Shown here in pieces: positions 1 through 13,126 of a stretch of DNA of 64,000 bases. A program made the translations under genes and the position numbers. The notes below the pieces were generated by a model. It did not search any database and was not told the origin of the DNA. It saw nothing but the letters and a program-made list of their open reading frames with translations. Source of the DNA: Mortierella sp. BCC40632 (lineage: Eukaryota; Mortierellomycota; Mortierellomycetes; Mortierellales; Mortierellaceae). Position 1 is the stretch's first letter, and every line of letters begins with the position of its first letter. The stretch lies in contig WAEK01000007.1 of NCBI GenBank assembly GCA_011634665.1, positions 2,762,501 to 2,826,500 of the forward strand, read 5' to 3'.

Positions 1-38
1 GAATCCTGTAACCCGAGTTCGACCCTCGGCACGGTCTC
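1..38 (+). tRNA. 3' fragment of a tRNA gene cut by the window edge (possibly tRNA-Gln)
   Basis: The first bases hold a good T arm: CCGAG, the loop TTCGACC and CTCGG, followed by a seven-base acceptor-stem strand (CACGGTC), a discriminator T and an oligo-T run that would end Pol III transcription. The bases GAATCC before it fit the 3' side of an anticodon arm, and the order resembles fungal tRNA-Gln(TTG), but the anticodon lies outside the window. It could also be the tRNA-like head of a SINE. The identity is a guess; the T arm is seen directly. Confidence 0.5.
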
Positions 39-629
39 ATTTTTGTTCATTTGTATAATCATTTTAGTAACCAGGATACTTCTAGTGAGGAGCAACTGCG
101 CGCCTCGTACAGTCTTTTTTTACAGGCCCCGTTAGGGGTTTTATTCGTCGGCGCGCACTCATACCACGGTCTGCGGACGTGGCCAGCTACTCGTACAGTC
201 TTTTATTTTTGGGTGGGGGAGTGGGACGAATTCATCCGCCTAATAGTATCCCTTCCCCACGGAGTTAGTATGGCAAATATTACACCAGGTTAGTGCGGAG
301 AAACTTACAGGGGAATAGCGCGGAGGTGATTTTACACGAGGTTAGTACGATTAAGCCTTTTTTTTAAAAGGAAGAATAGACAGAGAAGGAAACCCCGGAC
401 GACACAAGGAGAATAGTGGACAACCATGTTTCACGCGTATTGCAATCAGGTTAAAGGACATTCTGGAGACAGCGGTAATGAGACAACACACCAACAGGCG
501 ACAAAAGTGTATGACGAAGAAAGCTGCATTTAGGGTCTTTCAGAATGGATCCAGGAGGAGTACAGCTGCAAGGCAACTATCCTTGGACTAACAATTGTGG
601 AAGACATGCGACAGGTGCTGAGGTTGTAG

Positions 630-1637
630 TTGGCATCACAAATGCACCAGCGCTGGTTACGACAGAGCAGGACTAAGAAAACATCCAGGATTGGAGACGT
701 ATTGAATGGAGCGCCACACTGGATGTACTCCACGAGAAGAATCCACCGAGAAGTCTGTACACCAACGAGGGGACTGCAAGAGGAGGGCGCACAGGATCAA
801 GAAACTCCATGGGGTGCTCTCGACGCTGACGGAAATGAAGATGCGCCACCTAGACCTCTACGAGGATGACACGTGCAGGGTCTGTAAAAAAGAGACAGAA
901 ACGATGAGGCACGTTTGGGAATGCAGGGCTACAGTGAAGGAGCAAGGAGAGCATTGGAAAGGGGAAGTTGAGAAGGTCTAGGGGACTGGACGTACCCAGT
1001 TCAGGAAGGAGTTGAAGGCATGGGTAGAGCAAGGAAGGAGGAAAGCAGGAAGATCGGACTGTTCGAAGAAGCCATGCTTCAGGGAGAGGGACGAAGAAGA
1101 CTTGTGTGGGACTTACTGGATAGTATTTTTGAATACGACAAGGATATCTGACCAGGGGAGCGTGAAAGACGACAGGAGGGAGCGAGCAGCCCTCACACGC
1201 CCGGGGAGCGCGAGAGAGAACAGGAGGAGGAAGAGGTGATCAGGCCACACACGATTAGGGAAGCATACCAGGGATCGGTATTAGACGTGGTGGTCCAAAA
1301 GTGGAAGCAGATGCACAGGACGTCAACCAAGACAGCGAAGTATATGGCGACACGGTTCTTTGAGGCCATTGAGGAGTATGGTAGAAAGCAGATCTGGGGT
1401 CAAAGGTGTGAGACCACAGTGGAATGGGAAAAGTCCATAGGAATCACCGCGGTGAGCAAACGCGCTGAGAGACGCAACGGTAATGGAGGATACCAACGTA
1501 ACCATGGTGATTTCTCGGATTTGAACAATCCACTTCGGTTGAAGCCAGACCTCAGAGAGGCATATGAGGAAGTAGACGAGACAATGTTGGCGTATGTCTT
1601 ATGCAAGACAAAGTTGAGTGTGATGGAGAAGTTGTGA
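630..1637 (+). pseudogene. Remnant of a non-LTR retrotransposon (LINE) ORF2 C-terminus
   Basis: Overlapping frames carry a basic stretch followed by a CCHC knuckle near position 870-930 (CRVCKKETETMRHVWEC, spacing C-x2-C-x7-H-x4-C). This is the zinc knuckle found at the C-terminal end of many LINE reverse transcriptases. No reverse transcriptase core or endonuclease is visible, and the reading frame changes several times up to 1637, so this is a 5'-truncated dead copy. The stretch after 1690 (starting CTCATGCGTGCGTGGGTG) recurs in diverged form near 42050, which suggests a shared LINE 3' end. Confidence 0.5.
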
Positions 1638-1639
1638 AG

Positions 1640-3350
1640 TTGGAGAAAAGTGTTAGCGCAACGAGGCCACGTAGGGAGCTGGCATTACGACTACTCATGC
1701 GTGCGTGGGTGATGGCTGTTGAGTGTCTGGAGGCTGTTTAGATAGTTTTCATTCGCAGGTGCAATCCCGTTTTGGTACCAAAGGGCGACAAGGCGGATGG
1801 AGCTGGCCTGGTATTCTATAAACCTTACATGGCCGCGTGGAGTCTTTGTTAACAAAAAAAAAGGCAGGCCTCATGACGAGTTTTATTCGTCCGCGCGTCA
1901 CCCATCTCATGATCTGCAGACATAGCCAAATGCTCTCAAGACAATCTACTAAACAAATGGAAAAAAGAGAGAGAAAGAAAAGGTGAAGAGTTACGATATA
2001 GCTCCTAAGAATGCAGTGCGGAGAAGAGGAAACAGACCAGAGTACAGAACACCCACAGAGGAGCAAGTCAAAGGCGGGATTCACAACTAGCGCAAAGGAT
2101 CTGAAGGGTCCAAGAGCTGTGAAAACGGCTACCAATCAGGCAAGTCGATGTCTGCAACGTCCGCAAGCCTAACATCGAGTGGCTTCAGTCTTGTGCGCGA
2201 AGATAGAGAAGTGTACTCTCCTATGAAGGAGTCATAGCCAAGAGTTTAGTATTCTGTTATTGGCCTGGATAGAAGTGATATTCGTCAGCACGCGTCTGTC
2301 CGTGCTCTCCAAAGAACATGGCCACCACAGCCTCTTTCAGAAAAGAAAGGTTTTAAGCAATAAGGGGAAGCAGAGGAGGACGACCCAGAACGATATAGGA
2401 AGGAACAAAAATACAAAGCAGATAGGAGAATTCAAGACGGGACACAGAGGGCGAGCTATCAGAAAAGCCAGCCAAGGTCAGTTAGTCTTTTTTTTTTTTT
2501 TTTTTTGTCAGTGCGCGTCCGTCCATACTCGGCAGACATGATCACCACTGCCTCTTTTCTTCAGAAGAAAATCGGTCTAAATAAGAAGACGATCCAGAAA
2601 CAAATCAGTAAAAAGTACAACCCAGATGAAGAGAATACACAGTAAGGAGTCCAGGAGCGGCTCCCAATCAAAAGCATCACAAATATGCAATGTCTAGAGG
2701 CTTCTACTTCGCACGACTGGTTGGAAGTACTCAGTTTCCTTGATTTAGCCAGGTAATATGAGAAGAATGAGTACAAATCACCTATTTGTATTGGTGGTCA
2801 GCTGGGGGAGGGATTGAGATTTGGTGTATCTCTGGATAGTTTGGGTTAAGAGAAAACCCCTTTCTCTTCGTGTTTTGAGAGGGGGGTGTATCCATTTGGC
2901 GGCCATCTCCTGCCTTCCGTTGTCTGAGCAGGAGCATTGTGCCTCGACCATCTGTAAACAGGTTCGTACTAATCCTTTTCTGGCTGAACTTTTGCTAACG
3001 TATCTATTTCTTCTCAGTAAGTTATAGACAGATTACGCGAGCAGAGAAATTCTTGAGAGAGGTTTGCTGATGACAACTTCGATATGCCCTTTGGCTGTTA
3101 CAAGGAAAGTTGGAGGATTCGCCAATCACTTCACAATGCCCACTGCCACAAAAGGTAGCAGCGTGGGAGATCAAGAAACGAGCCCGCCTCTAAACCAAGT
3201 AAGGGCATATTTAAGGGAGACTATAACTAAGACAAATAATGCAGAGGGACAGCTGGCTTGTCCTGCTAAATCCAACTGATATGAAGATCAACAAAGTTTG
3301 TATCCAAATTCTCAAAATTTATAACCCAGTGCTTGATGCTTTAAAACTAC
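1640..3350. other. Non-genic stretch with LINE/SINE-like ends
   Basis: I see no supported gene here. A motif close to TTTTATTCGTCSGCGCGC following a homopolymer run occurs near 1880 and also near 139, and weaker versions (ATTCGTCAGCACGCGTCTG, GTCAGTGCGCGTCCGTCC) occur near 2278 and 2507 after a poly-T run. These look like repeated 3' ends of short retroposons. The short reading frames in this stretch show no family features. Confidence 0.4.
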
Positions 3351-3351
3351 T

Positions 3352-4958
3352 CTACTGGTGTGCAGGGAGGATCTTGCCGTGACATTCTCCAAATCCTACA
3401 CGGATACCATCCTTCTCACACCAGCCCGCAAGGATCATTTCATCGTTGTCTTGAAGGAACTTGCGAGTAATGCCGTCCTCCAACTGCAGCTCTTTAGCGC
3501 CGTTCCATGACAGCTCAAGCATTGATCCAAAAGAATCCTCAGTCGGACCAGAAATAGTTCCTGAGCCACAAAGATCACCAGTGCGCATGTTGCAGCCGTT
3601 GACTGTGTGATGGGCCAATTGTTGAGTGAAAGACCAGTACATATACTTGAGGTTAGATCTTGAGATGACGCTGTACTTTGATGCTTCAGCAGGCTTGAGC
3701 TTGACTTCAAGGTTGATATCGTAGGCTGATGCAGCGTTCTCAGAGAGATATGGGAGAGGCTCAGGGTTCTGAACAGGACCATTGACGGCAAACGGCTCCA
3801 ACGCGTCCATGGTGACAACCCAGGCAGAGATGGTGGTGCCGAAGTTCTTTCCGAGGAATGGCCCAAGAGGAACATATTCCCAAGCTTTGGTTGGAGGAAG
3901 AGTGATTGGTAAGCTATATCGTTCATTCATCTAATTTCAATAGCATAATTGCAGATAAACCAACTCCTACCTTGGATATCGCGTGCGCTCCAATCGTTCA
4001 TGAGAACCACACCAAAGATGTGATCCTTAGCCTTATTGATTGGAATGGGACTGCCAAGCTTGTTGCCGGTTCCAACGAGGAAAGCCTGTAAAGAAGAGTC
4101 TAGTTAGATTTGCGACATGACCGCAGCATTCATACCATTAGTAAAATACGTCAACTTACCATCTCAAGTTCACAGTCCATACGAAGACTGTTACCGAACT
4201 GTGGAGCCTCGCCCTTGACTACGGTCCGTTGACCTTTTGGACGGTGAAGCTCAGTTCCAGAGACTACAACGCTTGAGGCGCGACCGTGGTAGCCCACCGG
4301 TAAATGGGTCCAGTTTGGCATCAAGGCATTCTCCTTTCCACGGAACATAATTCCCACATTAGTGGCATGCTCCTTTGACGCGTAGAAATCTGTATAATCG
4401 CCAATTTCGGCAGGGAGGTGCATCTTGACGCTTGAGATTGGCACAAGTGCGCGCTGGCGGAGATCGTGGTTATCGCGGAGAGCGGTCTCTGAGGCAGAGA
4501 GTAACTTTTGGATAGCCAAGCGGGTAGCAGACCAGACAGGCTTGCCAAGAGACATGAAGCTATTCAGAGTGGCCTATATAGGTGGTAAAGGACGATGGGG
4601 ACTGTCAAGGTCTGACCTTAACTTCAACGACATGGATGCGATCTTGTGACCGATGCGATCTACATACCTGGGCAAACACATCTTGAGCATTCAAGTCCTG
4701 AATACCGGAGAAGAAGCCTGCCTTGGCAAGGACCGAGAGGTCGACAGCATAGTCGCCAATTCTAGTTGCTACACGAGGAGCAGGCTATGAATGGGAAAGG
4801 CTAGTAAGTGATACTTGCAGACTCGTGTAGACTTCCTCTCTTGAAATTGTGTGGGGAGGCTGAAACTATTCACTTACATTCTCAGACGTCGAGATGATCC
4901 CGAAAGGGATGTTGTGGAGAGAGAAGTCGGATTCGGGCTTGATTTCGATGAAGGACAT
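3352..4958 (-). CDS. FAH: Fumarylacetoacetase (fumarylacetoacetate hydrolase)
   Basis: Last enzyme of tyrosine catabolism, cleaving fumarylacetoacetate into fumarate and acetoacetate in the cytosol. Five exons can be read: 4958-4878, 4784-4668, 4573-4160, 4085-3971 and 3884-3352. They sum to 1260 nt and encode 419 residues, the same length as the human enzyme. Recognisable family segments are the N-terminal IPFGIIST, the active-site stretch [14 protein letters not shown], the metal-site part MDCELEM, then the segment [10 protein letters not shown] and the C-terminal GSGTISGP. All introns are short with GT-AG ends. The gene points away from the small membrane-protein gene at 5168, about 210 bp off. 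No break was found, so this is an ordinary, probably functional host gene. Confidence 0.95.
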
Positions 4959-5167
4959 GGTGTCGGATTTGTGGGGTTGGTTTGGACAAGGGTGGGAAAG
5001 AATGAGTAAACGAACCCTCCTTTTAAACGCACGTCGAATAAACCCCTTTACTCAATGAAGGGCAAACCGGCAAAGCGAGTTCAAGCCGATCCATTAAGGG
5101 GTTTTCCACAGTCAATTCCTCGACTTGGATCGATGCCAGGGCATCATCTGTCCACCAGGCCTTCTTG
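4959..5167. promoter_or_regulatory. Shared intergenic promoter region of FAH and the 5168 gene
   Basis: This 209-bp gap separates two start codons that face away from each other, so both promoters must lie in it or overlap the neighbouring exons. I see no clear TATA box or named factor site. The assignment rests on position only. Confidence 0.35.
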
Positions 5168-5512
5168 ATGCGAACCTATTTTGTCTCAGCGTCGCTCTCC
5201 TTCGCGTTTGGCTACTATGCCTGCCATTTCGCTGTACTCTCTACTTTCTACGACTTTGCTACTTCCTTCTCCGAGACCACACATAAGGTTCGTCAGATTG
5301 CTAATTGACCAGCGCCAACAGCATTCGTCCTAGCAACTCACATGGCTTGATCCCTTTGTACATTAGAGGCATATACTCTACGCGCTTCTAGTTCTGCTTG
5401 CTCTTTTCATCGTCATCCTAATTCCACTTGAGCGAATTGCCAACTTTGAAGCCCGCCGAGTACGTGTTTAGGAACTCATTTTAGGATTGGACTTGCTTTC
5501 CAGATGCCGTGA
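5168..5512 (+). CDS. Small putative two-helix membrane protein (73 aa), unknown
   Basis: Three exons, 5168-5287, 5367-5459 and 5504-5512, join in phase to give 73 residues. The donor of the first intron is the weaker GTTCGT. The product has two hydrophobic segments: roughly residues 4-28, and residues 42-60 (LYALLVLLALFIVILIP), followed by a charged end ERIANFEARRMP. The size and layout resemble small subunits of ER lipid or GPI-biosynthesis complexes, and it sits just upstream of GPI1, but I do not recognise the family. The coding call rests on in-phase splicing and hydrophobicity, so it is tentative. Confidence 0.45.
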
Positions 5513-5666
5513 AGTGTTGCTTAACTTTCTTGATCTATTTTCTCCAACTCGCTCTAGAAACACGACTACCCGTACCGCACGTCTGCAAGGGAGCATCTAC
5601 AACGCCGTGGCAGTTTCTAGTTTCATTTCTAGAATAACCTACTCTCTCAACCAAAGTCTGTCTAAA

Positions 5667-8600
5667 ATGAATCCGTCTGCGGCAATATCCAAGATATTCT
5701 GGCCCTCACATCTCTGCACTCAACATATAAGGACAGGGTTTATTGTTGGGTGGAATGTCAGAGGATTCACCGCCTGCATTGCCACCGTGGTGTCGGAGAT
5801 TGATGTAATAGAGTGCACAAATCGTAGAAGTACCCTGAGACGCAATGCGAATTCATGCTAATGTCTCTTGGACATTTGTATTTTATAATACTAGCTGGAG
5901 CAGTTTGTATCATGCCTTGACTTAATGGCCGCCGACCCACACGTTCAAGCGATCAACCGCGAGTGTGGAGTGTCCCCATCGGTTTTAGGGGTGATTATCG
6001 TGCCTTTTGCCGATAGTGCTGACGCTCAGACAGTGAACGAAAGTAACTCCAGACTTTTGGCCTCACCGTCATTGCTGAAACACAAAAAGACTGCCAACCT
6101 TTGGCTGACAATTGATATCAAGACAACCTATATCCCTTCCCTTCGGTATGGCGGTTTTTGAAAATACCAGTGTTCCTGGACTATATTGGGGCATCTTGAC
6201 TCCTCAGATTCTTACCTCTTTCGTTGGCATCTGATCCTTTTTAGGAGTCTTCATTGCTGTGGATTCCGCTACGGCAATGTTAGCTCCGAGATCATATTTT
6301 ACAAGCAGCCTGACCCAAGGCGATTCCAGTTCTTGTCGTTAGATCCGTTGGAGCTTGATATTTCCAAGATCAACGCTTCAGGGGCTCTCTTTGACGCCTC
6401 AATGAGCCCAAGGTCTTCTCAAAAGCGATTCAAATCTACTTTGGGCCATTCCCGTCAGTATTTATCTTCTTTTGGACGCACTGTCACGGATGATATGAGT
6501 GTTACGCTCTACCAAGTAAGAAAGCAGATTCCTGAAATGACTGTTATTACACCTCCGGGCTTAGAAGATCACGTTCCTCACCATCCTTTAGATCAACTCT
6601 TCTTTTGAAGTGGAGCAGATCATACATACAAAAGCGAAGAATTTACTCCGACGACGAGCAAGGAGCCGGAGCATGTCAGAAGCGGTACGAAAATCCGCAG
6701 TTGACCTTACAATCAAGGTCAGATCAAAAATGAGGTGTTTCTGGACGGGAATCCAACCTTCAATCCAACCTCTAGTTATCAAACCACTTCTAGTCGGACT
6801 TTTGGTTTTGCGTGCTTTTGTGGAGTTCACTCTCTGCGTCTTAAATTGGAGATTACCCTCTTGGGTATTTGGTGGAATCTCAGTGAAGGATATTACTACG
6901 ACAGGTCAGCAAGTTGACCTTCGATTGCAGCAAGCTTGCTTCTGGCCATGGCAGTATTTCATGGCTCGCAAGAGAGCCTGGACTAATACATCAATTACAC
7001 GAGCGCAGTACATTAGGTGAGGGCGAAATTTCTTACTAGAGGACAAGAGATAGGAAAATTTTGGTTCTTGAGATCTAATATTTTCTATCGGACTACAGCT
7101 TTTATAATAGCATGTGGCTCGTGGCGAACGATGTGATAATAGGAATAGCCTTTGGCTCGTTCCTTATCAGCAATAATGCCTACATGACAGAAGTCCTTCA
7201 ACGATATGTGAAAGTAAGACAGGTAGTTAAAGATAATTTTTCAGCGAATGGCAGCGTAAAGGGCATAGCTGCTAATTTTTTTTTACCGTCTTAGGACTAC
7301 ACCATCGACTCTATATCTGCTGTTCTCGAATGGCTAACTTCCAAGAACGAGTATCCAGCGGGACTGAAGCTCAATCCAGAATTAAACCCATTCCTTGGTC
7401 AGCTTTTCAAGTGGTTGATCGATATCTGGGCTGGTACGTGAACACTAGTAGTTATCCTGAAGTGAAATTACAAAAACCAAAGCAAAAATAAGGACATATC
7501 TTGCTTCGCCACTCAGCTGCCTATCCTTTACGACTCTAGACTTTATTACATCTCTTCAGCCGCTTGTACCAATTATAATCAACATGATCGGCTTGTCTGG
7601 AGCTTTTGGGGCTACCATGTCTCTCTCATTGATATCGGATTTGCTTGCATTCACCTCGCTTCATATTTACTGGTTTTATTTGGTTGCCGCCAGGATATTC
7701 CATTGGCAACTGATGATCCTCTACTCACTCTTCAACCTCTTCCGAGGTAAGATAAACGTGTCACTGTTACTCTACAATTTTGTTTTTCTCTGGCGATTCT
7801 GCTTATTGACCCAGGTCTCTGACTATGTTGACTTAGGGAAAAAGAGGAACACTCTGAGGCATCGTATAGACTCTTGTGATTATGATCTGGATCAACTATT
7901 GCTTGGCACTATTCTCTTCACTCTCCTGACTTTCCTCTTCCCGACCATTGTTGTGTACTATTTGACATTTGCCCTAGTAAGTTGTTTTTACCCAGTAGCT
8001 TCAGTATGAACTGTAATTTAGATAGGGCTCGTGGCCTTCGCTGTCTTCTCTGATGACTGATCAGTATTTTTACTCCTGTATTTAGAGCCGAGTTGCAGTA
8101 CTCTTTTTGCAGGCTACGATGGAAGCAATCCTGGCATGTCTGAACCACTTCCCTTTGTTTGCAATTATGCTTCGAGTCAAGGACCCCGACCGACTTCCTG
8201 GAGGCCTCCGACTTGACGTGTGCCCAGAGAGATTTTTCTTTGACCGTGCTACTCCATTACGATGGGTTGTCAGTTCCTTCAGATCAGTATCTGCTGACTA
8301 TCCAACTCACTATGGTGGTACTAGCAGTAGCTTAAGATATCCCCGCCCAAATGAGATTTACACGCGTTCATCAGCTCTTGCTGCTACTCTTCCATTGGAT
8401 GATCCAGCTCGTCGAGGCCAAGAAAACCATCCCGCTGGTCTGTCCTACCAATTGAATTCACAGGAGTATCAACAGATTTATAGTAACCAGGATCACTATG
8501 CCAGAGACGAAATCAAGCACCGAATCTCAGGAAGTGTATACCGTGATCAAGTGTCATTTGCTGACTCGTGTCCAGAAATTGATTCTCTGCCTCGCTCTGT

Positions 8601-9088
8601 CAGTTACCTACTGTTGACGGTATGTCTTTTTTTTTTTTTTTTTTTTTTTTTTGTCTGATGAATGGATGGATGCGCACAATTGTATGAGCAAGGGCAGGCC
8701 GCCTAACCCTTCGTCCCCTGTCTAGAACTTACCACTGCCTGCATCCGACATCTTTTTTCAGTACTCCGTCCTTTGGAAGAGACTGAATTCCCACTATTTT
8801 TCTTTGCACGTACTCAAGAGTCTGTTATCAGGTGATACCATTCAGTCAATTCCAAGACTGCAATATCCTATGTTGCCCGACAAAAGGTAGGCCGCAAAAT
8901 GTGTTCATAGAAACTAAAGAGGGGAAAAAACGAACTGCCATTGGTACCAGGCTCATCAAGACTATTGAACTAATCAATTTACTCTTTTCTTAAGGAGTCG
9001 GTTTACCATTCAGTCCATCAAGCCGACTCTTGCAAACTTTTGGATGTTTTGCCAAGAGATTCTTCTGAGCCACAGTGAGAAACAATGA
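5667..9088 (+). CDS. GPI1: GPI1/PIG-Q, subunit of the GPI-GlcNAc transferase
   Basis: Component of the ER-membrane complex that adds GlcNAc to phosphatidylinositol, the first step of GPI-anchor synthesis. Family features are clear: the N-terminal KIFWPSHL...GFIVGW, the EIIFYKQPDPRRFQFLSLDP segment, GLKLNPELNPFLGQLF, and the hallmark RIDSCDYDLDQLLLGTILFT followed by membrane helices around 7870-7975 and PGGLRLDVC near 8200. The first exon is 5667-5804, joining in phase to 5904. Later exons include ones ending near 6512, 8622 and 8886. The last exon ends with TGA at 9086. About ten short introns are present, one with a 24-base T run near 8630. I did not fix every middle splice site, so the exon map is approximate, but the gene appears intact. 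Confidence 0.88.
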
Positions 9089-9384
9089 TGGGTCTGGGAG
9101 AGAAAGGTTTTCCATCAATTTAATAAAGGTTTAATAATCTCACCAGTATCAGGCAAAGTAGTGTAGTCCCATATTTGACAAAGAGTTCGGAGCTGGAATG
9201 CTAGCACCTCAAGATTGTTTTGCATATCTATTTTACACAGATGAAGCAGTTTGTGAGGCATTCCATCAAAGATTCTTAGAGCGGGGGCTAAGATGGAATC
9301 AAGAAAACCAAGGTAAAGCACGTTCTATTTCAATTTGCTAGCATAAATCCCTAATTATGATCCAAGCAATAACCACGAAAACAC
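9089..9384. other. Tail-to-tail spacer between GPI1 and DBP2
   Basis: Both neighbouring genes end here, so the stretch should hold their 3' untranslated regions. A minus-strand frame at 9115-9321 is open for 68 codons but resembles nothing I know. No repeat is evident. Confidence 0.4.
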
Positions 9385-12058
<2,674 letters not shown>

Positions 12059-12279
12059 CTTGGTGTTTAATGCAGATCGAAGAAAAGGATGATTAGAAAG
12101 ACAAGAGGCAAGAGAAAAAAAGACAACCACAAACGCCGACGTGACGCTCGAAAGCCACGCATCCGCGGCTAGAATTACGTCACCGTAACCAGCGCGAACG
12201 CGCGGACAATCAAAAAGGCACATTCCTAAGAATGGCCAGAGCGTGTTGGCAACACGCAAAGAAAATAACTGCTAGTCTG

Positions 12280-12650
12280 CTAGTCTGCTAGTTTTGCTAG
12301 TTTTGCAATGCTTCCATTATCCGTTGGGGCACTTCTCTTTTTTCCTGCTCCTTTGAATCTCGGCTCGCTCTTCCATGGCAAGCTACCATCCGTGGCTCGG
12401 GGGTGCAAGTAGTCCGGTCTTTCCTGTTCTTCGAGGTGGCCTAGAACAACATTTGCGATGTTATGCGCACCCAGTATGTCCCGATGTATGTATTTTTGGC
12501 AATTTGTACAGTACAGACGCCTAATGCTCTCGGTTTGGGCGACATAGTTGAAGCACTCTGGACACTTCTTGGAGGTAAGGTACTCATTCGCCCCCACCAC
12601 TAAATACCCAAGCGACCGAGCCTAATATCAGACATCAATTCTACGTCAGT

Positions 12651-12704
<54 letters not shown>

Positions 12705-12949
12705 GGAGTGAGAGAGACTTACCAACTTGACAAAGTAAGACTGGAAAGTTCCATGGAGACTGGACAGCTTCCCCTGCGAAGAAAAGTTTCCAAGACCGAT
12801 CGCTATGATTGCTTTGTTTTCTTCATCTTTCCTTTCCCCTGTCCTTCCGTCGATCATACGGAGAAGCCCGTCCGCCAAGAGTCGGTATTCTTCCTTCATT
12901 GCTTTTTTTGCGAACCATTCCTGTCTTTTAAACTTTCCCGATCCGTTAT
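12280..12949 (-). pseudogene. Gene A, 3' part: C-terminal Fanzor (TnpB-like) RuvC-II/zinc/RuvC-III segment
   Basis: Two exons: 12947-12723, then 12621-12280, joined in phase across an intron that holds a (CTTT)n tract. The product starts with GSGKFKRQEW and a helical stretch. It continues with IIAIGLGNFSS, then GANEYLTSKKCPEC with the Glu of the rearranged RuvC-II site, a second CxxC (YCTNC) closing the zinc ribbon, and HRDILGAHNIAN with the RuvC-III Asp. It lacks the upstream RuvC-I part. That part lies at 20079-21242 on the same strand and becomes contiguous and in frame if the element 12950-20078 and one AT are removed. I therefore read this as the displaced 3' end of gene A, not as a separate gene. 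Confidence 0.8.
12654..12703. repeat. (AAAG)n microsatellite
   Basis: About twelve copies of AAAG on the plus strand lie inside the small intron of the gene A 3' part. On the coding strand this is a CTTT tract between donor and acceptor, so it adds pyrimidines to the intron and does not disturb coding. Confidence 0.95.
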
Positions 12950-12991
12950 CCCTTAAACCGTAAGGTTTGGTAGGCAAATTTGCCGATTTAA
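12950..12991 (+). repeat. Left terminal inverted repeat
   Basis: It begins CCCTTAAACCGTAAG and includes the perfect 12-base palindrome GGCAAATTTGCC, then GATTTAA. It pairs with 20043-20078 with a 5-base gap and a few mismatches. Confidence 0.85.
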
Positions 12992-13126
12992 AAAAATAAT
13001 AATGAGTGGTTAGATTCCATTGAGCGAGCACAAAATACAGGGTATGTTTGTTTCAAACAAGAAATACTTACTGAAACAGGATAAATAATGTCGAGTTCCA
13101 CACTCGACTTTGGCTTCCCATTGTTC

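Noticed and set aside
12280..13031. Independent small Fanzor gene starting at the ATG at 13031
   Set aside because: The first 28 codons lie in the inverted repeat of the 7.1-kb element, and the remainder rejoins gene A in frame when the element is removed.
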